Below, one piece after another: positions 24,831 through 34,663 of a stretch of 64,000 bases of DNA. Positions within the stretch are counted from its first letter, which is position 1. The number at the start of each line of letters is the position of its first letter. Source of the DNA: Sphingopyxis sp. TUF1 (GTDB lineage: Bacteria; Pseudomonadota; Alphaproteobacteria; Sphingomonadales; Sphingomonadaceae); the NCBI RefSeq assembly GCF_036687315.1, contig NZ_CP144683.1, positions 248,001 to 312,000 on the forward strand, read 5' to 3'. Below the pieces are notes generated by a model. That model ran no database searches, had not been told where the DNA came from, and saw only the letters and a program-made list of their open reading frames with translations. The position numbers were made by a program, and so were the translations under genes.

Positions 24831-25343
24831 TCAGGCACCGCAGACCCATTTGCCGTCAAAGCTCTGTTCGCCGCCGAACGTGCGGCGGGCGACCAGCGTT
24901 GCCGGATAGGCGGTCTGCTCATTGCCGGTCGGCGATGACGCCTCCGCCGTTCGCGTGATCGTCAGCTTCACGCCGGGGCCCGACAATTGCATACCCTTTT
25001 CCAGCGCCGCGAAACCGCCCGAGCCGGCGACGCGCTGGACGCGCCCGCCGATCTTGACCGCGCCCTGCGCCGTCGCCTCCGGCCCGACGTCGGCTTTGGC
25101 GACCAGCGCGGCGCCATCATGTCCCTCGACCGTGAAGCTGCAACCCAGTTCGCCGTCGAGCGCGAGCAATTCGCCCTTGCCGATAGCCGACAGTTCGATC
25201 GGGGCGTCGCCGCCGGTGTCGGGCAGCGTGCTTTCAGCGGCGGCGGTCTTGGTCTCGGGCGCTTTCGATTCGGCGGCGGGCTCGCCCGAACAACCGGCAA
25301 GCAAAAGCAGGGCGCCGAGCGGCGCCAGCAGAGGGGAGTGCAT
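24831..25343 (-). CDS. Lipoprotein of unknown function
   Basis: The 170-residue product has a lipoprotein signal (MHSPLLAPLGALLLLAGCSG), a Glu/Lys/Ala-rich linker and a beta-rich domain with GELLALDGELGCSFTVEGHDGAALVAKADV and GGEQSFDGKWVCGA. The two remaining cysteines (LGCSF and WVCGA) could form a disulfide. I recognise no family function. AAGGAG precedes the ATG at a good distance. The domain recalls other sphingomonad lipoproteins with a small soluble head. Confidence 0.75.
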   Translation of the reverse strand: MHSPLLAPLGALLLLAGCSGEPAAESKAPETKTAAAESTLPDTGGDAPIELSAIGKGELLALDGELGCSFTVEGHDGAALVAKADVGPEATAQGAVKIGGRVQRVAGSGGFAALEKGMQLSGPGVKLTITRTAEASSPTGNEQTAYPATLVARRTFGGEQSFDGKWVCGA

Positions 25344-25466
25344 CGTTTTTTTCTCCTTTGGGTCGCGGGCGTAACGGGCGGCGTGCCCGCTTGTTCCCGG
25401 CGATCCTGAGCATTCTAACGATCGCCTGTCGGTCGTGCAACGGGCATCCCGGAAATGGGCGGCGGG

Positions 25467-27278
25467 TTATTTGCGGCCGAACAGCCGCTCGACGTCGCCC
25501 ATCGCGAGCTTCACCCAGGTCGGGCGCCCGTGGTTGCACTGGCCCGAATGCGGCGTGACCTCCATCGTGCGGAGCAGCGCGTTCATTTCGGCGACGCTGA
25601 GGGTTCGCCCAGCACGCACCGAGCCGTGACACGCCATCGTCGCGGCGACGAGTTCGAGCCGTTCGCTAAGCCCGAGCGCGGCGTCGTAACCCGCCAGATC
25701 GTCGGCGATGTCGGTGACGAGCCTGTGGCAATCAATCGTCCCCAGCATCGCCGGGGTTGCGCGCACCATCACCGCGGCGGGACCGAAGCGTTCGAGTTCG
25801 ACGCCGAGCGCGGCGAGCGTCGACGCCGCGGCCTCCAGCCGGTCGCACGCGGGTTCGTCGAGCTCGACGACTTCGGGGATCAGCAGGCCCTGCGCCAGGA
25901 CCGCCTGCCCCGTCATGCCGCGTTTCAGCGTTTCGAGCACGAGGCGTTCGTGCGCGGCATGCTGATCGACGATGACCAGCCCGTCCTCCGCCTCGGCAAC
26001 GATATAGGTTTTGGCGATCTGGCCGCGCGCGATGCCGAGCGGGTGCGCGTCGGCGGTCGGCGGCGGCGCCGCTGCGACCTCGGCGCGCCCGGCGGGCGGT
26101 GCGGGCGCGGCAAAGGGCATCAGCCGGTCGTAGACGCGCGCGACGTCGGCGTTGGGCAACGACACCTCGGCAGCGAAAGGATGCTCCGTGGTTTCGGCGC
26201 GCCGGTCGAAGAGGAAACCCGTCGCCGGCGGCGGCGCCACAGACTCCTGCTGCCACGCCGCGAGCGCCGCCTCGGCGGGGCGCTGAACGCTGCGAAAGCC
26301 ATGTTCGTCGAGCGCGCGGCGAAGGCCCCCGACAATCATCCCGCGAATGAGCTGCGGATCGCGAAAGCGCACCTCGGTCTTGGCAGGGTGGACGTTCACA
26401 TCGACCTCGCTGGTCGGCACGTCGAGGAACAGTGCGACAACCGGATGCCGGTCGCGCGCGAGCAGGTCGGCATAGGCACCGCGCAGCGCGCCGACCAGCA
26501 GCCGGTCCTTCACCGGGCGGCCGTTGACGAACAGATATTGATGGTCGGCTATACCGCGATTGTAGGTCGGCAGGCTGATGACGCCGCCCAGATGCACGTC
26601 GCCCCTATCGAGATCGACGCCGATGCTGTTTGCGGCCAGGTCGCGGCTGGTGAGCGCGGCGACGCGCGCGATGCGGTCCTGCCCCGCCTGCACGTCGAGC
26701 ACACGGCGCCCGTCGTGCTCAACCGTGAAGCCCATGTCGGGGCGCGCCATCGCCAGCCGTCGCACGACGTCGAGGCAGGCGGCATATTCGCTGCGCGCGC
26801 TGCGCAGGAACTTGCGGCGGGCCGGGACGCGCGCGAACAGGTCGGCGACGATGACGCGGGTGCCGTTGGCGAGCGCTGCGGGCCCCTCCCCCGCGAGCGC
26901 GCCATTGTCGACGACACGCCGCCAGCCCTCGCCCCCCGGCGTCCGGCTTTCGAGCGTCAGCTGCGCGACGCTGGCGATCGAGGGCAGCGCCTCGCCCCGG
27001 AAACCCAGCGTCGTAACCGCCTCGATCGCATCATCCGGAAGCTTTGAGGTCGCATGGCGTTCGAGCGCGAGCGCCATGTCGGCGGCGGTCATGCCGCACC
27101 CGTCATCCTCGACCTCAAGCCGCGAAATGCCGCCCTCGGCGATTCGCACCGATATGCGAGTCGCCCCCGCGTCGATGGCATTTTCGACCAGTTCCTTGAG
27201 GGCAGCGGCTGGTCTTTCGACCACTTCACCGGCGGCGATCCGATTTACAAGCTTTTCCGGCAGGCGGCGTATTGACAT
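25467..27278 (-). CDS. mutL: DNA mismatch repair protein MutL
   Basis: The 603-residue protein has the GHKL ATPase domain (ELVENAIDAGATRI, DDGCGMTAAD, TLGFRGEALPSIASV), a middle domain, and the C-terminal dimerisation domain. The DQHAAHERLVLE motif begins at about residue 438 and matches the DQHA-x2-E-x4-E endonuclease signature of MutL proteins from organisms without MutH. ACHGSVRAGR and GQCNHGRPTW complete the nuclease site. ATG 27278 gives the family N-terminus MSIRRLPEKLVNRIAAGEVV. It lies divergent from the mre operon, with about 190 bp between. Confidence 0.96.
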   Translation of the reverse strand: MSIRRLPEKLVNRIAAGEVVERPAAALKELVENAIDAGATRISVRIAEGGISRLEVEDDGCGMTAADMALALERHATSKLPDDAIEAVTTLGFRGEALPSIASVAQLTLESRTPGGEGWRRVVDNGALAGEGPAALANGTRVIVADLFARVPARRKFLRSARSEYAACLDVVRRLAMARPDMGFTVEHDGRRVLDVQAGQDRIARVAALTSRDLAANSIGVDLDRGDVHLGGVISLPTYNRGIADHQYLFVNGRPVKDRLLVGALRGAYADLLARDRHPVVALFLDVPTSEVDVNVHPAKTEVRFRDPQLIRGMIVGGLRRALDEHGFRSVQRPAEAALAAWQQESVAPPPATGFLFDRRAETTEHPFAAEVSLPNADVARVYDRLMPFAAPAPPAGRAEVAAAPPPTADAHPLGIARGQIAKTYIVAEAEDGLVIVDQHAAHERLVLETLKRGMTGQAVLAQGLLIPEVVELDEPACDRLEAAASTLAALGVELERFGPAAVMVRATPAMLGTIDCHRLVTDIADDLAGYDAALGLSERLELVAATMACHGSVRAGRTLSVAEMNALLRTMEVTPHSGQCNHGRPTWVKLAMGDVERLFGRK

Positions 27279-27454
27279 GGGGCCTGTCCTAGCGCAGTCG
27301 GACGCAAATCGCGACCCACCCGCGCAGCCCTGATCATTTTGTCCAGCCACCCATATGGATGAGCCGGAATCTTCCCCTGATTGCAGCTGTGGCCGACCGG
27401 GGGCGCGGGTAAATCACGACAGGGGCGTGTCCGTCTGCGGCGCGGCTTCGATGA

Positions 27455-28516
<1,062 letters not shown>

Positions 28517-28533
28517 TCGGGTAGCATCGCGTC

Positions 28534-29439
28534 ATGGTCCGCCCGGCACATCGGCGTCCGGGGCAATCCCGAAAGGCCCAGTACAGCCTGTTCGTCGCCT
28601 ACGTCATTGCGGTGACGGGGGCGGTGGCCGGGCTGCTGCTGGCGATATTGTCGGTTGCCGATCCGGTCGGTTTTGCCCAGTTGCGCATCGCGAGCCAGGA
28701 AGTCACCGCACCGATCGCGCGCGGAACGCGATCGGTGATCGGGTCGATTTCGGGCATCGACGACAGCGTCGGCGCCTATGTCGCCGCGGGAACGCAGAAC
28801 CGGCGGCTGCGCAAGGAACTGGCGGACACGCGCCGCGAATTGGTTGCGACCAGTTCGCTGCAGGAAGAAAACCGGCAATTGAAGGCGCTGCTGAGGCTCC
28901 AGGAAACCGACAAGACGGCGCTGGCCAACGGCTATCTCCTCACCTCAACCTCGACCAGCAGCAAGCGCATCGCGCTGCTCAGCATCGGGCGTAACCTGGG
29001 CGTCGCGGCGGGCCAGCCGGTGCGCGGCGCCGACGGACTGATCGGCCGCGTGCTGACCGCGGGCCCATCGGTGTCGCAGGTGCTGCTGCTCACCGACGTC
29101 GACAACATCGTCCCCGTGCGCCGCGCGCGCGACGGGCTTCCCGCGCTCGCCAGCGGCCGCGGCAACGGCGACCTCGACATCCGCACGCTCAATATTGCGA
29201 ACAATCCGTTCAAGCCCGGCGACATCCTCGTCACATCGGGCACCGGGGGGCTCTATCCGCCGAATATCCCCGTCGCGATCGTCGTACGGCGGCAGGACGA
29301 CGGCGCGCTCGCGCGCCCGCTCGCCGACCCGGGCAAAGTCGATGCGGTATCGGTGCTGCGTCCCTACACCCCCGACAATATCGAAGCGGCGGGCCGACCG
29401 GGGCCCGCCGCGGCCCCCGCCCCCGCCGCCGCGCCGTGA
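28534..29439 (+). CDS. mreC: Rod-shape determining protein MreC
   Basis: The 301-residue bitopic protein has one membrane segment (SLFVAYVIAVTGAVAGLLLAILSVA), a coiled coil at about residues 85-125 (TRRELVATSSLQEENRQLKALLRL) and the two-barrel MreC domain (LSIGRNLGVAAGQPV, GLIGRVL, TSGTGGLYPPNIPVAIVV). It scaffolds MreB, PBP2 and RodA. The C-terminus is a short Ala-Pro tail. It overlaps mreD by 4 bp. Confidence 0.95.
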   Translation: MVRPAHRRPGQSRKAQYSLFVAYVIAVTGAVAGLLLAILSVADPVGFAQLRIASQEVTAPIARGTRSVIGSISGIDDSVGAYVAAGTQNRRLRKELADTRRELVATSSLQEENRQLKALLRLQETDKTALANGYLLTSTSTSSKRIALLSIGRNLGVAAGQPVRGADGLIGRVLTAGPSVSQVLLLTDVDNIVPVRRARDGLPALASGRGNGDLDIRTLNIANNPFKPGDILVTSGTGGLYPPNIPVAIVVRRQDDGALARPLADPGKVDAVSVLRPYTPDNIEAAGRPGPAAAPAPAAAP

Positions 29440-29957
29440 ATCGCAAGGGCCCACGCCTTGGCGAACCCGCCTCGCTGTGGCGGATGCGGATCGTGCCGAT
29501 TGCGAGCGTGATGCTCGCCTCCGCGCTGCCGCTGATGCTGCCGCTGATCGCCAATTCGCCGGTGCTGCCACCGCTCGGCCTGCTCTTTTTTCTCTGCTGG
29601 CAATTGTTGCGCGCCGAAATGTGGCCGGTGTGGATCGGCCTGCCGCTCGGCCTGTGGGACGATCTGTTCAGCGGCGCGCCGATCGGCACCGCAGTCGGGC
29701 TGTGGACGCTGGCCAGCATCGCGATCGCCTATTCGTCGCAGCGCATCTATTGGCGGGGTTTTCTTCACGACTGGGCGATCGCCGCGCTGCTGGTCGCGGT
29801 TATTCAGCCGCTTGCCGCGCTCATCACCCATCCGGGGGCCGATGCCGCGCGCGTGCTGGGGCTGGTGGTGCCGCAGGTCGTCATTTCGGTGCTGCTGGTG
29901 CCGCTGTTCATGCGCCTGACCGGCATGTTTGACAATTTCCGCCTGAAACGCCGATAG
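29436..29957 (+). CDS. mreD: Rod-shape determining protein MreD
   Basis: The 173-residue protein has about five membrane spans, such as VMLASALPLMLPLIANSPV, GLLFFLCWQLLRAEMWPVW, GTAVGLWTLASIAIAYSS, AIAALLVAVIQPLAALI and LGLVVPQVVISVLLVPLF. The PVWIGLPLGLWDDLFSGAPIG stretch is the MreD signature. It starts at a GTG that overlaps the mreC stop (GTGA), so translation is coupled. Confidence 0.92.
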   Translation: MNRKGPRLGEPASLWRMRIVPIASVMLASALPLMLPLIANSPVLPPLGLLFFLCWQLLRAEMWPVWIGLPLGLWDDLFSGAPIGTAVGLWTLASIAIAYSSQRIYWRGFLHDWAIAALLVAVIQPLAALITHPGADAARVLGLVVPQVVISVLLVPLFMRLTGMFDNFRLKRR

Positions 29958-29967
29958 TTCGCTGCCG

Positions 29968-31875
29968 ATGTTCAACAAAAAGCACCCGCCGATCACCGAA
30001 GCGTGGAGGGGTCTTACCTTCACCCGCCGCGCGCTCGTCGTCGGCGGCGCGCAGGCGGCGGTGGGCGTCGCGCTGGCGGCGCGCATGACCTATATTTCGG
30101 TGGTCGACAACGACCGTTATGTGCTGGAATCCGAAAGCAACCGCGTCAACCTGACGCTGATTCCGCCGCGCCGCGGCTGGATCGTCGACCGCAACGGCAA
30201 AGCGCTGGCAAACAATCGCGTCAGCCTGCGCCTCGACATCATTCCGGACCGGCTGCACAAAAAAGATATTGTGCTCGGCCAGCTCCAGACGCTGCTGCAG
30301 CTCGACGGCGACACGATGGAGCGCATCAACCGCGACCTCAAGGCCGCGTCGGGGTTCCAGCCGGTCGCGATCAAGGAAGATATGACCGAGGCCGAATATA
30401 GCTCGATCCTCGTCCGCCTGCCCGAACTGCCCGGCATCGCGCCGCAGCGCGGCTTTGCGCGCAACTATCCGACCGGCGCCGCCGTCGGCCATCTGATCGG
30501 CTATGTCGGCGCGCCCAATGCCGAAGAATATGAAAAGGCCAAGGACCCGCTCTACATCACGCCGGGGTACAAGATCGGCAAGGACGGGCTGGAGAAATAT
30601 TTCCAGGAGATGCTGAAGGGCAAGCCGGGGGCGCGGCGCGTCGAGGTGACCGCGCGCGGCAAGGTCGTGCGCGACCTCGACACCCAGCCCGATGTGCAAG
30701 GCAAGACCGTTCACCTGACGATCGACGCCGATCTGCAGGAATATGTCGCGCGGCGCATGGGGCGCGAATCGGGCGCGGCCGTGGTGATCGACTGCCGCAA
30801 CGGCGACATATTGGCGTTCGTGTCGATGCCGAGTTTCGATCCCAACAGCTTTTCCGACGGGATCAGCAATTCGGAATATGCCTGGCTGCGCGCCGACGAT
30901 CATCAGCCGCTGATCAACAAGGCGACGCGCGGGCTGTATCCGCCCGGTTCGACGCTGAAACCGATGGCAGCGATCGCGGCGATCGAACATGGCGTCGATC
31001 CGGGCGAGCGCCATACCTGTATAGGCGGCTACCGGCTCGGCAGCCGCTTTTTCCGGTGCCTCGGCACCCACGGCAGCGTCGATATGCCCACCGCGATCGA
31101 AAAAAGCTGCAACAGCTATTTCTACTGGCTCGCGCACCGGCTTGGCTATGACGCGATGGCGCCCACCGCGCGGCTGCTCGGTCTGGGCGAGGAGTTTCGA
31201 CTCGCTGGAAGCAACCAGCGATACGGCACCATACCCGACAGCGCGTGGAAACTGCGCAAATATGACCAGCAATGGACGGCCTCGGACTCGCTGAACGCGG
31301 TGATCGGCCAGGGCTATGTCAGCGTCAATCCGCTCCAGCTTGCCGTGATGACCGCGCGCATCGCGTCGGGCCGCCGCCTTTACCCGCGCCTCGTCAACCG
31401 GCAGTTCGCGAACGAACCCCTGCCCTTTTCGGCCGAGGCTTTGGCGGTCGCGCGCGCGGGCATGGACCGCGTCGTCAACGCCGCCGGTACCGCGGTGCGC
31501 AGCCGCCTGTCGCTCGACGGCATCACCATGGCGGGCAAGACGGGCACGGCGCAAGTGCGCGGGCTCGGCACGGGCAATGGCAAGAGCGGTACGTGGAAAT
31601 TCCGCGATCACGGCCTGTTTATCGGTTTCGCGCCGGTCGACAACCCCCGCTATGCCACCGGCATCGTCATCGAACATGGGATGGGCGGCAGCCGCGCCGC
31701 GGCGCCCGTCGCGCGCGATTTCATGACCTTTCTTTTCGACCGCGAAAAGGGGATGGAGGCGCTCGATACGCTCGAGGCTGGCTGGGGCGGGACGATCAAG
31801 GAGCGGATGGACCGCGATTATGCGGCGTGGAAGTCGGGCGCGTCGAGCGACCCCGACCCGGGGGTGCCGCAATGA
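29968..31875 (+). CDS. mrdA: Penicillin-binding protein 2 (elongasome transpeptidase)
   Basis: The 635-residue class B PBP has one N-terminal anchor (ALVVGGAQAAVGVALAARMTY), the PBP dimerisation domain (VNLTLIPPRRGWIVDRNGKAL through FARNYPTGAAVGHLIGYVG) and a transpeptidase domain. The nucleophile is Ser328 in GSTLK (SxxK). SCNSYF is the SxN motif and MAGKTGTAQV the KTG motif. It cross-links peptidoglycan in side-wall growth with RodA. Its ATG lies 8 bp after mreD and its stop overlaps the rodA start (ATGA). Confidence 0.97.
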   Translation: MFNKKHPPITEAWRGLTFTRRALVVGGAQAAVGVALAARMTYISVVDNDRYVLESESNRVNLTLIPPRRGWIVDRNGKALANNRVSLRLDIIPDRLHKKDIVLGQLQTLLQLDGDTMERINRDLKAASGFQPVAIKEDMTEAEYSSILVRLPELPGIAPQRGFARNYPTGAAVGHLIGYVGAPNAEEYEKAKDPLYITPGYKIGKDGLEKYFQEMLKGKPGARRVEVTARGKVVRDLDTQPDVQGKTVHLTIDADLQEYVARRMGRESGAAVVIDCRNGDILAFVSMPSFDPNSFSDGISNSEYAWLRADDHQPLINKATRGLYPPGSTLKPMAAIAAIEHGVDPGERHTCIGGYRLGSRFFRCLGTHGSVDMPTAIEKSCNSYFYWLAHRLGYDAMAPTARLLGLGEEFRLAGSNQRYGTIPDSAWKLRKYDQQWTASDSLNAVIGQGYVSVNPLQLAVMTARIASGRRLYPRLVNRQFANEPLPFSAEALAVARAGMDRVVNAAGTAVRSRLSLDGITMAGKTGTAQVRGLGTGNGKSGTWKFRDHGLFIGFAPVDNPRYATGIVIEHGMGGSRAAAPVARDFMTFLFDREKGMEALDTLEAGWGGTIKERMDRDYAAWKSGASSDPDPGVPQ

Positions 31876-32978
31876 TCCCGGTCCCGCCCGCGATTCAGCG
31901 TATCCCGTGGAAGCTCATCGCCATCCTGGCCGGAATTGCGGGGTTCGGCGTGCTCGTGCTGTATTCGGCCGCCGGCGGCAACTGGTCGCCGTGGGCGTGG
32001 CAGCACGCCCTGCGCTTCCTCGTTTTCCTGGGCACCGCGCTCGTTCTCGGCCGCTTTCCGCTGAGGATCTTCGAGGATTTTGCCTATATCGCCTATATCG
32101 CCGTCCTCGTCCTGCTGTTCGCCGTGGAGCTTTTGGGATTTGTCGGTGGCGGCAGCCAGCGATGGCTCAACCTCGGCTTCATGAACCTTCAGCCGTCCGA
32201 GCTCATGAAGGTCGCGATCGTCGTCGCGCTGGCGCGCTTCTATTCGCAGTTGCCGCCGGGCAATACGCGCAGCTGGACCGCCCTTTGGCCGGCGCTGGTG
32301 ATGATCGGCCTGCCCGCGGCGCTGGTAATGCTGCAACCCGATCTTGGCACCGCGCTGTCGATCTGCATCGGCGGGGTGATTGTGATGTTTGTCGCGGGCC
32401 TGCCCTTCTGGTGGTTCGGCGGCACGGCGCTCGCGGGGATTGCGGCGTTACCGATCCTCTTTTCCTTCCTTCACGACTATCAGCAAAAACGCGTGCTGAT
32501 CTTCCTCGACCCCGAAAGCGACCCGCTCGGCGCGGGCTATCATATCAGCCAGTCCAAGATCGCGATCGGGTCGGGCGGCATCGGCGGCAAGGGGTTCCTG
32601 AACGGGTCGCAAAGCCACCTCGACTATCTGCCGGAGGGGCACACCGACTTCATCTTCGCGACAATGGCGGAGGAATGGGGGCTGATCGGCGGCCTCGCCC
32701 TGCTCCTCGGTTTTTTCCTGCTGCTGCGCTGGTCGACGCGCGTTGCGCTCAAGGCCCGGACCCGCTTCGGGCAGCTGGCCGCCGCGGGGCTAACCATGAC
32801 GATCTTCTTCTATATCGCGGTCAACCTGATGATGGTGATGGGCCTTGCCCCCGTCGTCGGCATCCCGCTGCCGCTCTTTTCCTATGGCGGGTCGTCGATG
32901 CTGACGATCATGACGTGCGTCGGCATCATCCTGGCGATCGAAAACGACAGCAAGACAGGCACCCGCCGCCTCCACTGA
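31872..32978 (+). CDS. rodA: Rod-shape peptidoglycan glycosyltransferase RodA (SEDS)
   Basis: The 368-residue protein has about ten membrane spans and the SEDS motifs: GGGSQRWLNLGFMNLQPSELMKVAIV, GGVIVMFVAGLPFWWFGG, RVLIFLDPESDPLGAGYHISQSKIAIGSGGI, PEGHTDFIFATMAEEWGLIGG and the final LPLFSYGGSSMLTIMTCVGIIL. It polymerises lipid II with PBP2. ATG 31872 overlaps the mrdA stop. A longer frame upstream runs out of phase with mrdA and is not coding. It is the last gene before tRNA-Lys. Confidence 0.96.
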   Translation: MIPVPPAIQRIPWKLIAILAGIAGFGVLVLYSAAGGNWSPWAWQHALRFLVFLGTALVLGRFPLRIFEDFAYIAYIAVLVLLFAVELLGFVGGGSQRWLNLGFMNLQPSELMKVAIVVALARFYSQLPPGNTRSWTALWPALVMIGLPAALVMLQPDLGTALSICIGGVIVMFVAGLPFWWFGGTALAGIAALPILFSFLHDYQQKRVLIFLDPESDPLGAGYHISQSKIAIGSGGIGGKGFLNGSQSHLDYLPEGHTDFIFATMAEEWGLIGGLALLLGFFLLLRWSTRVALKARTRFGQLAAAGLTMTIFFYIAVNLMMVMGLAPVVGIPLPLFSYGGSSMLTIMTCVGIILAIENDSKTGTRRLH

Positions 32979-33090
32979 CAAAAAAGTTCCGCAAGGCCAT
33001 TGCCAAGGGTGCACCGCCATGATAGCGGGCCGCTCTCTTCACGACGCAGGCGGATTTCCCCGGCGCCGCGAAAGCCGGAAACCGGCAGAT

Positions 33091-33166
<76 letters not shown>

Positions 33167-33189
33167 TTTCTTCCATTCAGATCAAAGAC

Positions 33190-33387
33190 TTACTGTCTTG
33201 TGACGCTAAAATCAGCCTGTTCCCTGTCGGGATGTAGGGGATTTTGTGCCATGAGCTTTCGCAGTTCCCTGCGCCTCTCCGGGGTTTCCCGTTTGTGACG
33301 AAAAATCAGCTGGTCTGCGTACGGCTAGAGATGCTTCGTCGACATGTGCGCGTAGTGGCGCACCATCGCTTTCGACTTCCAGCGCCC
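33190..33387 (-). pseudogene. Decayed tyrosine integrase, C-terminal remnant
   Basis: On the minus strand 33387 to 33190 reads GRWKSKAMVRHYAHMSTKHL, then TAG, then PYADQLIFRHKRETPERRRE and a tail ending at TAA 33190-33192. W-K-S-x-x-M-V-x-R/H-Y-A-H-x-S-x-x-H-L is the C-terminal block of phage-type integrases, with the catalytic Tyr in RHYAHM. PYADQL normally continues it after a Gln, here a TAG. The upstream part (Arg and His boxes) is not recognisable. It is both truncated and interrupted, so inactive. The rest of the stretch up to 33562 shows no gene. Confidence 0.75.
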
Positions 33388-33562
33388 AAATCGGGGACGG
33401 CGGTCGCGTGGGGCGGCATCGTCGATGATCCAAATAGTAAATCGGATGCCCACCTTTTCCTCTGTTGGCCGTCGGCCCCATGAGCGCGAGGTCTGGCGTC
33501 GTCCCTAGAACGCGCAGACGCGAGGTCGCCAACCAGCGCCCTCCTCTCATTGCATAAGCGAC

Positions 33563-34522
33563 TTAGCCGTTCTCCGGTGCCGTCATAGCAGCAGCCGCCG
33601 TCAGCAGGCCGCTGCTGAAACGTTGTGACAGCGGGGCATCGACAATCGCGTTGAATGCATGGATGGCGCCAGCGTAGCTATGGAGGTCGACCGGCACTCC
33701 GGCGGCGACCAGGCGGCGCGCATAGTCAAGATTCTCGTCGAAGAATAGGTCGAGACTGCCCGTCGCAATATAGGCCGGGGGAAGGCACGAAAGGTCGTCG
33801 GCGCGGCTTGGCGAGAACCAGCCGCGGCGTTCGTCATCGAGTCCGTAGTCACCCTGAAGTGCTGCCCAACCAAAGCGGTTAGCGGCCCGTGTCCAGATGA
33901 ATTCGCCAGTTACAGGATTGGCATAGGGGCAATTGTCTCCGCCGGTGCGATGGTCGAGCATCGGATAGGTGAGCAATTGCCCCGCGATCGCCGGTCCGCC
34001 AAGATCGCGCGCCATGATTGCGAGTGCCGCTGCCAGGCCGCCGCCGGCGCTTTCACCCGCAACGATGATCCGGCTCGCATTGAATTCCATGGTTCGTGCC
34101 TGGTCAGCGAGCCAAATCAACGCCGAATGGCAGTCCTCTTGTGGCGCTGGAAATGGGTACTCGGGTGCAAGGCGATATTCGACGGAGGCGACGGGGACGC
34201 CCACGACCGCGGCGAGCGTTGCCGGACCCGCCGGCGTCAGTTTTGCAGATCCCATCACCATACCGCCGCCATGGATGTGCAGGACCGCACCGGCATCGCG
34301 CCTGACCGCATCGGGGCGGAAGAGATAGACGGCGATGCTTGGCCCGCCATGTACCGATGGGATGATGATTTCTTCCGGCACGATCACCGGTGGCGGCCTC
34401 ATCGCGTAAGTCTCCGCCGCCGCAGCGCGGATGTCGGCGATCGGCGCCGAACCGAACTCGGCGCGTTGGACCAGTTCGATCAGCGGCGCGATATCGCGGT
34501 CGACGAGGTGGCGGCTGTTCAT
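33563..34522 (-). CDS. Alpha/beta-hydrolase, hormone-sensitive-lipase family esterase
   Basis: The 319-residue protein has the HSL-family oxyanion motif HIHGGGMVMG, the nucleophile elbow AGESAGGGLAAAL (Ser in GESAG), the acid in GSLDLFFDENLDYA and the His in GAIHAFNAIVD. It has no signal peptide, so it should act in the cytoplasm on a short acyl ester or deacetylate an imported sugar. It is divergent from a TonB receptor gene across 141 bp that carry the shared 23-bp box, so the two are probably co-regulated. Confidence 0.9.
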   Translation of the reverse strand: MNSRHLVDRDIAPLIELVQRAEFGSAPIADIRAAAAETYAMRPPPVIVPEEIIIPSVHGGPSIAVYLFRPDAVRRDAGAVLHIHGGGMVMGSAKLTPAGPATLAAVVGVPVASVEYRLAPEYPFPAPQEDCHSALIWLADQARTMEFNASRIIVAGESAGGGLAAALAIMARDLGGPAIAGQLLTYPMLDHRTGGDNCPYANPVTGEFIWTRAANRFGWAALQGDYGLDDERRGWFSPSRADDLSCLPPAYIATGSLDLFFDENLDYARRLVAAGVPVDLHSYAGAIHAFNAIVDAPLSQRFSSGLLTAAAAMTAPENG

Positions 34523-34589
34523 GGTGAAATCCCCCCGGAAGCATTACCAAGCCACGGCTATTGACTACATCGAAAATTGGCCATAGTGC

Positions 34590-34612
34590 GGACTATAGTC
34601 CATAATATGGAA
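34590..34612 (+). promoter_or_regulatory. Conserved 23-bp operator box (copy 1)
   Basis: The box has the form GGA-N6-TCC-N7-GGA and contains two overlapping palindromes, GGACTATAGTCC and TCCATAATATGGA. A copy at 50,328 matches in 19 of 23 positions with the same spacing. It lies between the divergent esterase and first TonB receptor genes. TGGA/TCCA half-sites resemble IclR-family operators, and the only IclR gene here is at 42,939-44,531. Confidence 0.65.
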
Positions 34613-34663
34613 TAAACAAGCAAGCGGTTCAGGGTGGCTTCTTGCAAAGATGGAGAGGGCCAT

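Noticed and set aside
25455..27047. 530-codon plus-strand frame opposite mutL
   Set aside because: Antisense shadow; MutL is complete on the other strand.
29908..31872. 654-codon minus-strand frame opposite mrdA
   Set aside because: Antisense shadow; the plus strand encodes an intact PBP2 with all motifs.
34541..34567. Third LacI site before the first TonB receptor
   Set aside because: CATTA and CTATTGA occur but are separated by 11 extra bases and lack the central GCG, so the match is not convincing.
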